From assembly GCA_947625075.1 (NCBI GenBank), contig CANQMY010000054.1, forward strand, positions 1-7,084: a DNA stretch of 7,084 nucleotides, given 5' to 3'. Below are positions 1-5,777 of the stretch, piece by piece; within the stretch, counting starts at the first letter, position 1, and every line of letters begins with the position of its first letter. A program made the translations under genes and the position numbers. The notes under the pieces are model-generated. The model made no database searches and was not told where the DNA came from. It saw nothing but the letters and a program-made list of their open reading frames with translations. Source of the DNA: an uncultured Clostridia bacterium (GTDB taxonomy: Bacteria; Bacillota; Clostridia; TANB77; CAG-508).

Positions 1-8
1 TAACTACG

Positions 9-34
9 ACATCCGCTCTAGTCTGGATGTTTTT
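9..34 (+). terminator. Possible weak terminator at left edge
   Basis: ACATCC (9-14) and GGATGT (25-30) form a six-pair stem with a ten-base loop, followed by four more T's (31-34). A TAA at 1-3 could be the stop of a gene lying outside the window, but that gene cannot be seen. The stem is short and the T run is modest. The rest of 35-213 is AT-rich and holds no convincing gene. Confidence 0.35.
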
Positions 35-213
35 ATAGGATTTAGTGTTCTATAAAGACATCTTTTTATTTATGCTGATAATTTTGATATGTATTTTATA
101 TTTATATTTTTTTCTTATATTTACTGATATAACTGTATTAGTTCGTTTTATTCGTATAATGTTACTCCCATATTACATATAGGGAATATTAGGACTGTTA
201 ATTAACATTTTAT

Positions 214-267
214 AAAAAAAAACACTCAAAGGACCTGCATTCTACATTTCCCTTTGAGTGCTTTTTT
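214..267 (-). terminator. Strong, probably bidirectional intrinsic terminator
   Basis: CACTCAAAGG (223-232) and CCTTTGAGTG (251-260) form a perfect ten-pair stem around an 18-base loop. Read on the minus strand, the stem is followed at once by nine T's (plus-strand A's 214-222), which suits termination of the small minus-strand gene ending at 267. Read on the plus strand it is followed by C and then six T's (262-267), so it could also stop plus-strand transcripts. The right-hand T run touches the last base of the gene's stop codon. Confidence 0.85.
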
Positions 268-599
268 CACTTTAACATATACTCAGCTATAAGATGAATA
301 AAAAAATTATTATCTATTTGAAGTAATGTAATAGTGAAAGAGTCGAATAAAATGACAGTATTATCTTTATTTTTGTAATTATATGAAGTACGGCCTTGTA
401 TAAGTGTAAAACATTGATTTTTATAGAACATATCAAGATGTTCCTTAAACATAGAATAATCTTTCAAAAATCTACTAGCTAAATTAGCATTTTTATGTTC
501 CTTAATCCCAGCACGTTTCGGTCTACTTAACGTACATATAGCTATTTGTTCTCTATGTACTAATTTTTCCCGTAATTCATTTTTAGTTACTGTTGCCAT
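267..599 (-). CDS. Small hypothetical protein, 110 residues
   Basis: I do not recognise this protein. The ATG at 599-597 is chosen because AGGAG lies six bases upstream (plus 606-610) and a good promoter lies further up. An in-frame start 25 codons earlier would put the ribosome site and promoter inside the gene. The N-terminal half is basic and polar (many K, R, H); the C-terminal half (about residues 65-110) alternates hydrophobic and polar residues, as expected for beta-strands plus a closing helix. There is no signal peptide, membrane helix or known motif, so it is probably a small cytosolic protein. Half of its six arginines use CGN codons, whereas the neighbouring ABC gene uses only AGA/AGG, which hints at a different origin. 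It stands alone between its own promoter and a strong terminator. Together these signals make a real gene likely; the function is unknown. Confidence 0.72.
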   Translation of the reverse strand: MATVTKNELREKLVHREQIAICTLSRPKRAGIKEHKNANLASRFLKDYSMFKEHLDMFYKNQCFTLIQGRTSYNYKNKDNTVILFDSFTITLLQIDNNFFIHLIAEYMLK

Positions 600-605
600 A
601 TTTTT

Positions 606-612
606 CTCCTTT
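606..612 (-). promoter_or_regulatory. Ribosome binding site deciding the small gene's start
   Basis: On the minus strand this reads AAAGGAG, a close match to the anti-Shine-Dalgarno complement, six bases before the ATG at 599. It favours the 110-residue form over a longer reading frame that opens further upstream. Confidence 0.75.
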
Positions 613-645
613 CGACTGCAATTTGTATAAATAATACCATTAGCA

Positions 646-674
646 ATTATATAATATATACTAGTAAAATGCAA
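646..674 (-). promoter_or_regulatory. Sigma-A promoter of the small minus-strand gene
   Basis: On the minus strand, TTGCAT (plus 669-674) is a -35 box, followed by a 17-base spacer and a perfect TATAAT -10 box (plus 646-651). Transcription would start near 639, giving a leader of about 40 bases before the ATG at 599. The promoter fires away from the ABC gene. Confidence 0.7.
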
Positions 675-689
675 TAAATATTACTTTAA

Positions 690-959
690 TATATCGTAAA
701 TGATTTATTTTATCAACATTTGCGAATAATTCCTATAAGAACACTCCAACCATTAAGTAAAATCGCTGTACTAGGAGAAAATATTGATAAATTAACTGTA
801 AAAGGTTGATTTTTTGATGCTTTTTTTACGAAGAATGATGGAATATACATCTATTCCAATTACGATTTTTATAAAAGGTGTTTTACAGAAAATAAAAAAT
901 ATTACAAACAAAATATTGGGAATATAAAAAATTGCTCAAATAATAAATATATGCTATAA
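690..959 (+). pseudogene. Possible decayed coding fragment with in-frame TGA
   Basis: One plus frame stays open from 690 to 806 (39 codons), meets TGA at 807-809, then stays open from 810 to 956 (49 codons) until TAA at 957-959. Random DNA this rich in A and T should give a stop about every 12 codons, so a single stop in about 88 codons is unusual. The translation around 741-806 looks protein-like (RTLQPLSKIAVLGENI...), but I recognise no family and see no start codon with a ribosome site. Its end overlaps the ABC promoter, so any gene here is dead. Chance remains a fair alternative. Confidence 0.18.
839..858. promoter_or_regulatory. Inverted repeat, possible operator upstream of ABC gene
   Basis: TGGAATA (839-845) and TATTCCA (852-858) form a perfect seven-base inverted repeat with a six-base centre, typical in size for a dimeric repressor or activator site. 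It lies about 74 bases upstream of the ABC -35 box. A second small dyad, ATATT-GGG-AATAT (913-925), sits six bases before that -35 box and shares GGAATAT. No regulator gene is visible in the window, so binding is only a guess. Confidence 0.25.
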
Positions 960-960
960 T
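932..960 (+). promoter_or_regulatory. Sigma-A promoter of the ABC exporter gene
   Basis: TTGCTC (932-937), a 17-base spacer and a perfect TATAAT (955-960) preceded by TGC, which makes an extended -10 element. The start of transcription would be near 967, giving a leader of about 24 bases that contains the ribosome site AGAGG (980-984), six bases before the ATG. Confidence 0.75.
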
Positions 961-990
961 GTATAGAAAGTTTGTTAATAGAGGTTAATT

Positions 991-2766
991 ATGAAAAAAT
1001 TAAAAAATGAATCAATAAAAAATGTATTAAAAAAGTTATATAAAATATTGACTAAAAAGCAAAAAATATCTTTTCTAATAATTGTACTTATTATGATTAT
1101 ATCTGCAGGATTAACACAAATTACACCTAAAGCTATTGGATGGTTGACAGATGACATTCTAACACAAAGTGAAATAGCATTTTCTAAAGTTATACCATTT
1201 TTAATTTTAATATTAGTTGTAAATATTGTAAATGAGGTCATAAAAATTGCTAGAAGAGTTATGGTAGAAGATACTGCAACAAGAACAGAAAAGCAAGCAA
1301 GAGGAATGGTAATTAAATCTTTACTTATGGCTCCATTATCATATTTTAGAGAAAATATGACAGGAAACATACATGGAAGAATGAACAGATGCTTAGAAGG
1401 AACAGTAAAACTAGAAAAACTATTATTTATGGACTTCGCACCAGCAATATTTAATAGTATTGCTGCTATTATTACAATATTTATTACCCTACCATTTGTA
1501 CTTGCGCTTCCTATGATGTTAGTAATACCAATAGGAATATTTATAGTATTTAAACAAATACATAGTCAAAAAGGAATAAGAGTAGAACTTTTAGAAAGTA
1601 AATCCCAAATGGATGGAACTATTGTTGAATTAATCAATGGTATAGAAGTTATAAGAATTAGTGATAGTGTAGATTTTGAAACAAATAGATTTGATAATAA
1701 ATCAGAATTCTTAAGAAAAAAGGAAATGAAGCACCATAAAGCTATGGCATTATATGACTGTTTAAAATTTGTAAACCAAGCATTTTTCACAGTATTGATA
1801 ATTGGAATTTCAACCTATTTAGCAACTAAAAATGTAATATCTGTTGGATCAGTATTAACAGCATATTTATGTTTTAACCAACTAATTAAACCTCTAGAGG
1901 AACTACACAGAATATTTGATGAATTATCTGAATGTACAGTTTTAGCAACAGATTTCTTTAAAATGGTAGAAATACCTAATGACTTTTCATATAGTGAAAT
2001 ATCAAATAAAAAAGAAAAAATTGATATAAAACCTGTAGTACAAATAAAAGACTTGATGTTTTATTATAATGAAGATAAAGACAAAATAATATTGGATAAC
2101 TTTAATTTATCAATAGATAGAGGAATGTTTTTAGGAATAGCAGGTCCAAGTGGATGTGGAAAATCATCATTAATTAAAGCAATATGTAAATTAGAAAAAG
2201 GTTATGGAACTATAATATTAGATTCAAGAAATATAAATTCATTAAATAGAAAAGATATTTCTAAAATAATTGCATTAGTTCCACAAAGTCCATTCTTAAT
2301 TGCAGGTACAATATATGAAAATATATGTTATGGTATTGATAGAGAAGTTTCAATGGAAGAAGTTGAAGAAGCAGCTAAGAAGGCTTACATTTATGATTAT
2401 ATAAACGAATTACCAGATAAATTTAATTCTGTAATATCAGAAGGTGGAAACAATTTATCAGGTGGACAAAGGCAAAGAATAGCAATTGCTAGAATATTCT
2501 TAAGAAAACCTAAAATTTTAATATTAGATGAAGCAACATCAGCTTTAGATAATACATCAGAAAAACATATTCAAACAGAAATAGAAAAATTGCAAAAAGA
2601 AAATAATACTACTATTATATCAATTGCACATAGATTAACTACTTTGAAAAACTGTGATAAAATTATAGTTTTAAATAAAGGAAAGATTGAAGAAGAAGGA
2701 AAATATGATGAATTGATTGAAAAAGGTGGAATATTTAGTGATATGTATTATGGAAAACTAAAATAA
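991..2766 (+). CDS. ABC exporter half-transporter (membrane domain plus ATPase)
   Basis: This 591-residue protein is a full-length type IV (MsbA/BmrA-like) ABC half-exporter. The membrane domain fills residues 1 to about 320, with helices near 27-45, 67-85, 150-190 (two close helices), 262-279 and 284-299. The ATPase domain follows with all working parts: aromatic A-loop near Y358/Y359, Walker A GPSGCGKS (385-392), Q-loop Q432, signature LSGGQ (489-493), Walker B ILILDE with catalytic E514, D-loop SALD (517-520) and switch histidine H547. It should therefore act as an ATP-driven homodimer in the cytoplasmic membrane. No C39 peptidase domain precedes it. No partner half-transporter, substrate peptide or resistance gene lies beside it, so drug, lipid or peptide cargo cannot be chosen. 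It has its own promoter; no clear terminator follows. All arginines use AGA or AGG. Family assignment is secure; substrate unknown. Confidence 0.95.
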   Translation: MKKLKNESIKNVLKKLYKILTKKQKISFLIIVLIMIISAGLTQITPKAIGWLTDDILTQSEIAFSKVIPFLILILVVNIVNEVIKIARRVMVEDTATRTEKQARGMVIKSLLMAPLSYFRENMTGNIHGRMNRCLEGTVKLEKLLFMDFAPAIFNSIAAIITIFITLPFVLALPMMLVIPIGIFIVFKQIHSQKGIRVELLESKSQMDGTIVELINGIEVIRISDSVDFETNRFDNKSEFLRKKEMKHHKAMALYDCLKFVNQAFFTVLIIGISTYLATKNVISVGSVLTAYLCFNQLIKPLEELHRIFDELSECTVLATDFFKMVEIPNDFSYSEISNKKEKIDIKPVVQIKDLMFYYNEDKDKIILDNFNLSIDRGMFLGIAGPSGCGKSSLIKAICKLEKGYGTIILDSRNINSLNRKDISKIIALVPQSPFLIAGTIYENICYGIDREVSMEEVEEAAKKAYIYDYINELPDKFNSVISEGGNNLSGGQRQRIAIARIFLRKPKILILDEATSALDNTSEKHIQTEIEKLQKENNTTIISIAHRLTTLKNCDKIIVLNKGKIEEEGKYDELIEKGGIFSDMYYGKLK

Positions 2767-2781
2767 TATTAACAAATAAAT

Positions 2782-2820
2782 AAAAGGAGTTCCATTAGAA
2801 TTTCTGTTTATGACAAAGAA
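2782..2820 (+). other. Orphan ribosome-site-like sequence, possible relic start
   Basis: AAAAGGAG (2782-2789) is a strong ribosome site with no gene behind it. Four bases later, ATT (2794-2796) begins a frame that reads like a normal N-terminus (RISVYDKE) before TAG at 2818-2820, and further stops follow in the same frame. One explanation is a dead gene whose ATG became ATT; chance is just as possible. The nearest ATG (2809-2811, second frame) gives only ten codons and is too far from the ribosome site. Confidence 0.15.
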
Positions 2821-2857
2821 TAGAATTACAACTGGTAAATAGTGTAAGCATTTTTCA

Positions 2858-2870
2858 TACAGTGACTGTA
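2858..2870. promoter_or_regulatory. 13-base palindrome upstream of NUDIX gene
   Basis: TACAGT-G-ACTGTA is a perfect palindrome about a central G, 60 bases before the NUDIX -35 box. The TACA...TGTA ends resemble operators of BlaI/CopY-type winged-helix repressors, but no such regulator is in the window and no second copy of the palindrome was seen. Confidence 0.2.
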
Positions 2871-2930
2871 ATATTAAGAACTTAAACTATTTTAAATTTT
2901 TTTATTATTGAAAAATTAAAAAATATAACA

Positions 2931-2959
2931 TTGTGATATTGATAATTTTTTGATATAAT
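2931..2959 (+). promoter_or_regulatory. Sigma-A promoter of the NUDIX gene
   Basis: TTGTGA (2931-2936), a 17-base spacer and a perfect TATAAT (2954-2959) with an extended TGA just before it. Transcription would start near 2966 and give a leader of about 35 bases with AGGAG at 2990-2994, six bases before the ATG. Confidence 0.7.
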
Positions 2960-3000
2960 TTGGATTATAAATTAATGAGTGAAAATTATAGGAGATCAAA

Positions 3001-3579
3001 ATGAAAGATATTATTTTAAATATTATAAATAAATATTTAAAACTATTTCCAGAGGAAAGTAAAAGGCAAGAGAAAATAATTAACTTCTTAAAGAATCATA
3101 ATGATAAAGAAATTACTGACTGGAACAATTTTGATGGGCATATTGTAGCAACTGGATTTATTTATGCATTAAAAGAAGAAAAATTTTTAGTTTTACATCA
3201 TAAAGACCTAAATATGCTTCTTTGTCCAGGAGGTCATATGGATAAAAATGATGATAATCCTCTTGTAACAGCTAAGAGAGAAGTAAAAGAGGAAACGGGA
3301 ATAGATGATTTAAAGCAATTTAATGTCACAAATGATGACCAGCTTGTACCTTTTGATATTGATACACATGTTATTAAATTTAATCAAAGGTTAAATCTAC
3401 CAGAACATTATCACTTTGATTTTCGATATATATTTATGATTGATAAAATTAAAAATGTTAAAATAGATGTTGAAGAATCATCAAGTTATAAATGGGTTGA
3501 TATAGAACAATTATACACAGGAACTAATTATGGAAAAGTTTTATCCAAAATAAAACGAATATTATCTAAAAATAAATAA
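3001..3579 (+). CDS. NUDIX hydrolase
   Basis: This 192-residue cytosolic protein carries a NUDIX box at about residues 77-101: PGGHMDKNDD, then seven residues, then REVKEETGI (93-101). The paired glutamates E97/E98 and the preceding E94 are the Mg-binding catalytic core that cleaves a nucleoside diphosphate linked to another group. Compared with the textbook GX5EX7REUXEEXGU, there is one extra residue after the glycine and the first glutamate is an aspartate. Both changes occur in relatives of the PGGH-type subfamily and should not abolish activity. A helical stretch of about 40 residues precedes the fold, which starts near GHIVATGFI (46-54). Likely substrates are damaged or modified nucleotides or nucleotide sugars; the sequence does not say which. 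The start is fixed by AGGAG six bases upstream. It has its own promoter and no clear terminator. The fold is sure, the substrate is not. Confidence 0.93.
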   Translation: MKDIILNIINKYLKLFPEESKRQEKIINFLKNHNDKEITDWNNFDGHIVATGFIYALKEEKFLVLHHKDLNMLLCPGGHMDKNDDNPLVTAKREVKEETGIDDLKQFNVTNDDQLVPFDIDTHVIKFNQRLNLPEHYHFDFRYIFMIDKIKNVKIDVEESSSYKWVDIEQLYTGTNYGKVLSKIKRILSKNK

Positions 3580-3609
3580 TATTAATTAATTTTTAATGAG
3601 TAAAGAATT

Positions 3610-3638
3610 ATGACAAATCTAAAGTACATATATTTAAT
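3610..3638 (+). promoter_or_regulatory. Probable promoter of the membrane-protein gene
   Basis: ATGACA (3610-3615) matches the -35 consensus at five of six bases, followed by a 17-base spacer and TTTAAT (3633-3638), five of six at the -10. The leader would be only about 15 bases and contain GGGAG (3648-3652), seven bases before the ATG. Read-through from the NUDIX gene is also possible because no terminator separates them. Confidence 0.5.
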
Positions 3639-3659
3639 AATACAAACGGGAGATTAGAT

Positions 3660-4775
3660 ATGGAACAATATAATAATAAAATTATTTCAAAAATCACTAA
3701 TTTTATTAATAAAAATTCAAGCAAAACAACAAAAGAATATATTATTTTTACCATTTTGGCAGGAATATTAACATTAGTTCCTGTTAGCACATTAGTTTTA
3801 GGGTTAATAGATTCAAATGTTAATATAAACGAAAATATTTATATAATTCTTTTTTACATAGTAAAGATAATTGGATTTTTGATTTATTTTTGCATATTAA
3901 AGGAAATAACAAAGCCAAAAAGAATAATATCAATAATTGCTGGAGTATCTTTGCTTATTAGTGTTTTTATGTATAATTCAATATATAGTATAGAAAATAC
4001 TGGTATTGATTATATTGGACAAGCACTAGGAAATTCTATGATATTTACATTATGTATATACATTTATTATATTTTTACATTTATATTATTCATATCATAT
4101 GCAAAGAAATTTATTTTAAAAAAGAAAGCAATAATAACAATAATAATAACAATAATTTTAATAATATTATTCGCATCTATTATGCATTATTCAGAAATAG
4201 AAAAAGTAAATGACCATATTCCATCTGTATCTGATTTTGAAAATGAATTGATTAAAAGAAGTTTATATACAAATGAATATTTATTGTTTGGTATAGATAA
4301 TATAGAAAATAATATTCATAAAATAGATTTTGAAAATGATTCAAATAAACAATACCCATCATATATTTATTATGGTTATAAAACAAATAATTTGAGAAAA
4401 AATATTAGAGAATATGAAGATTTCTTAAATTGGATAATTTACTATACTAATGGAAAAATATATGCTGTATTAGGTAATTATGATGATAGTCAAATATTTC
4501 AAAATTTTTATAGTATTGAATTATCATATGATTGTAATATATTAAGTGAAGATGATGAAATATATACATATAATTGCGAAAAAAATTATTATGAAAAAAT
4601 TAAAATTAACAAAGATGGTGTTTCAATGGAAAAATTACGTTACTATTATGAAAATGGTACACACATAAATATAGATGTTTTGAAAAAAATGTCATATAAT
4701 TTTTTAAATTATGAAATAATAAATAAAATAGACTCAAATATGCTTGATAATTATGCAAATAACTTAAATAAATGA
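3660..4775 (+). CDS. Hypothetical five-helix membrane protein with outside domain
   Basis: I do not recognise this 371-residue protein. Hydrophobic helices lie near residues 27-50, 60-82, 88-107, 126-150 and 155-176. Basic residues flank the N-terminus, the loop KEITKPKR (81-88) and the loop KKFILKKK (149-156), while the other loops are acidic or neutral. By the positive-inside rule the N-terminus is inside and the last 195 residues (177-371) face outside. That domain is hydrophilic, rich in N, Y, D, E and K, looks mixed alpha/beta, and has two cysteines (C292, C306) that could form a disulfide. There is no catalytic motif, LPxTG anchor or lipobox. A sensor, stress-response or surface-exposed accessory role is possible but unproven. 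The gene stands alone with its own ribosome site (GGGAG) and ends in TGA. A perfect 12-base tandem repeat encodes part of the fifth helix. Confidence 0.85.
   Translation: MEQYNNKIISKITNFINKNSSKTTKEYIIFTILAGILTLVPVSTLVLGLIDSNVNINENIYIILFYIVKIIGFLIYFCILKEITKPKRIISIIAGVSLLISVFMYNSIYSIENTGIDYIGQALGNSMIFTLCIYIYYIFTFILFISYAKKFILKKKAIITIIITIILIILFASIMHYSEIEKVNDHIPSVSDFENELIKRSLYTNEYLLFGIDNIENNIHKIDFENDSNKQYPSYIYYGYKTNNLRKNIREYEDFLNWIIYYTNGKIYAVLGNYDDSQIFQNFYSIELSYDCNILSEDDEIYTYNCEKNYYEKIKINKDGVSMEKLRYYYENGTHINIDVLKKMSYNFLNYEIINKIDSNMLDNYANNLNK
4131..4154 (+). repeat. Tandem 12-base repeat inside a membrane helix
   Basis: ATAATAACAATA occurs twice in perfect head-to-tail order (4131-4142 and 4143-4154). 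The unit is four codons long and encodes I-I-T-I twice (residues 158-165), at the start of the fifth helix of the membrane protein. Slippage would add or remove four residues without a frameshift, changing the length of the helix just before the outside domain. Confidence 0.8.
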
Positions 4776-4795
4776 TATAGACTTTTAATCCTATC

Positions 4796-4824
4796 TTGCA
4801 AAAATTATGTAAACAGTGTATAAT
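4796..4824 (+). promoter_or_regulatory. Sigma-A promoter of the DUF1385-like gene
   Basis: TTGCAA (4796-4801), a 17-base spacer and a perfect TATAAT (4819-4824). Transcription would begin near 4831, downstream of a GTG at 4816 that could otherwise serve as an in-frame start. This supports the ATG at 4858 as the true start and gives a leader of about 27 bases. Confidence 0.75.
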
Positions 4825-4843
4825 ATAATTATAAAAAATTTTG

Positions 4844-4850
4844 AAGGAGG
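4844..4850 (+). promoter_or_regulatory. Ribosome binding site deciding the DUF1385-like start
   Basis: AAGGAGG is a full-length Shine-Dalgarno sequence seven bases before the ATG at 4858. The longer GTG form (from 4816) would place this site and the -10 box inside the gene. Confidence 0.85.
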
Positions 4851-4857
4851 AAGCATT

Positions 4858-5628
4858 ATGCGGACAAAATTAAAGATAGACGAAGCTCAAGCTATGAACA
4901 ATGGCATTTGTTTTTATTCAAAAAGACATAAAAATTATGTTGCTATTGCAACCATTGATGAACAAGGTATTATTTCAACAGAGTGGACAACAATGAAAAA
5001 CTATAAAAAAAATAAAAGCAAACAAGAAAAGAAAGCTGAAATGAAAATAATAGTCAAACTTGTGTTGATTGTGTGGCTATTTATAGATGCTATTTGGATG
5101 TTATCAAAGAAGTTGTCAAGTATAAATTTTATTTATGGCATACGAACTTGGCTACTTGGTTATGCTTTGATAATATTAGGTACATTTATAATATACAAAA
5201 GAATAGAAAGAAAACAAAAAGCAGATTTATATAAATTTCATTCTGCTGAGCATATGGTATTAAATGCCTATAGTAAACTCAAAAGAGTACCAACAATTCA
5301 AGAAATATGCCAATATTCTCAATTTATCAATAGTTGTAGTACAAATGTCACGGCAGTAATAGTCACAAGCTGTATTTTAATGTTTGTTTGCAGTTTTATT
5401 ACAGATCAACTGATAGTGATTTTATTAGTCAATATAATAACTATAATTTTATTAAATTGTGGATGTTTAAATGTTTTACAAAAGTTTACTACTATCACAC
5501 CAACTAATAAGGAATTATTAGTTGCAATTGAAGGAATGAACACATGGCTTGAAAACGAGAAAAAAGAGAAGGAAAAATCTAAATTTTTAAAATTCCTTCT
5601 TCGGCTTTTTCCAAGAATTTTTAATTAA
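4858..5628 (+). CDS. Divergent DUF1385 (YqhQ-like) membrane protein
   Basis: This 256-residue protein resembles the DUF1385/YqhQ family of Firmicute membrane proteins, whose biochemical role is not established. The N-terminal part (residues 8-40, DEAQAMNNGICFYS... then AIATIDEQGII) aligns in style with the family's GGQAV-GVMMR-AVAVR block but has lost most of its glycines. The best landmark is FHSAEHMVLNAY (127-138), matching the family's YHGAEHK-IN-YE. It is followed by IQEICQYSQFINSCSTN (147-163), matching the block that usually ends R-CGTNF, and by a C-terminal P-x4-ELLVAIEGM segment (215-227). Membrane helices lie near 64-82, 96-114, 163-182 and 184-203; the tail after 230 is basic and probably inside. 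The ATG at 4858 is set by AAGGAGG. It has its own promoter, and a hairpin begins eight bases after the stop. Family assignment comes from motif memory, so it is likely but not certain. Confidence 0.78.
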   Translation: MRTKLKIDEAQAMNNGICFYSKRHKNYVAIATIDEQGIISTEWTTMKNYKKNKSKQEKKAEMKIIVKLVLIVWLFIDAIWMLSKKLSSINFIYGIRTWLLGYALIILGTFIIYKRIERKQKADLYKFHSAEHMVLNAYSKLKRVPTIQEICQYSQFINSCSTNVTAVIVTSCILMFVCSFITDQLIVILLVNIITIILLNCGCLNVLQKFTTITPTNKELLVAIEGMNTWLENEKKEKEKSKFLKFLLRLFPRIFN

Positions 5629-5636
5629 GAACTTTT

Positions 5637-5675
5637 CCCCGATAATTTTCATAATTATCGGGGATTAACATTTAT
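5637..5675 (+). terminator. Hairpin terminator after the DUF1385-like gene
   Basis: CCCCGATAATT (5637-5647) and AATTATCGGGG (5653-5663) make a perfect eleven-pair stem with a five-base loop, starting eight bases after the TAA at 5626-5628. Position and strength fit an intrinsic terminator, but the tail ATTAACATTTATTT is only moderately T-rich, so termination may be leaky. Read on the minus strand, the stem is followed by A's and should not terminate well. Confidence 0.65.
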
Positions 5676-5737
5676 TTAAAATTCTCTTATTCATAAAATT
5701 TTTTAATTCCTTCAATATCCAAAATTTCTTTTACAAA
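5665..5737 (-). pseudogene. Possible relic of a gene's C-terminus
   Basis: On the minus strand two overlapping frames look like one frameshifted C-terminus. The first reads FVKEILDIEGIKK (plus 5737 to about 5699); the second ends KNFMNKRILNKC with TAA at plus 5667-5665. A slip in the A/T run around 5695-5704 would join them into a short helical tail ending beside the hairpin at 5637-5663. A TAA lies directly upstream of the first part, so no intact gene exists. The family is not recognised, and in DNA this AT-rich chance cannot be excluded. Confidence 0.2.
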
Positions 5738-5777
5738 TTAACTTATATTTTTGAAAAATGTTATTTTAATTTTACTA

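Larger units (their letters stand above)
600..990. other. 391-base divergent intergenic region
   Basis: This gap separates the minus-strand small gene from the plus-strand ABC gene. It holds the promoter and ribosome site of the former on the left, the promoter and ribosome site of the latter on the right, and between them an almost open reading frame (690-956) and an inverted repeat (839-858). No tRNA or obvious structured RNA is visible. Confidence 0.6.

Noticed and set aside
166..185. Imperfect dyad TCCCATAT...ATATAGGGA as an operator or recombination site
   Set aside because: The arms differ by an inserted base, and no nearby gene or recombinase uses it.
155..267. Small plus-strand RNA from a TATAAT at 155-160 to the terminator ending at 267
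   Set aside because: There is no acceptable -35 box at 16-18 bases from this -10, and no conserved-looking structure other than the terminator, which already serves the minus-strand gene.
807..809. TGA read as tryptophan, joining the two halves of the fragment at 690-956 into one gene
   Set aside because: All clear tryptophans in the window use TGG, and TGA ends the small minus-strand gene and the five-helix membrane-protein gene at sensible places. A recoded code is not supported.
975..1790. Open minus-strand frames opposite the ABC exporter (975-1370 and 1566-1790)
   Set aside because: They have no ribosome site or promoter and are explained as antisense shadows of the biased codon use in the exporter gene. 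The same applies to 3608-3790 opposite the start of the membrane-protein gene.
2972..3601. Nine-base direct repeat TTAATGAGT flanking the NUDIX gene (2972-2980 and 3593-3601) as an insertion footprint
   Set aside because: The word is short and AT-rich, there are no terminal inverted repeats, and the left copy lies inside the gene's own leader. Chance is the simplest reading.
4816..4857. GTG start adding 14 residues to the DUF1385-like protein
   Set aside because: The -10 box (4819-4824), the predicted transcription start and the AAGGAGG would all fall inside the gene, and the added residues match nothing in the family.
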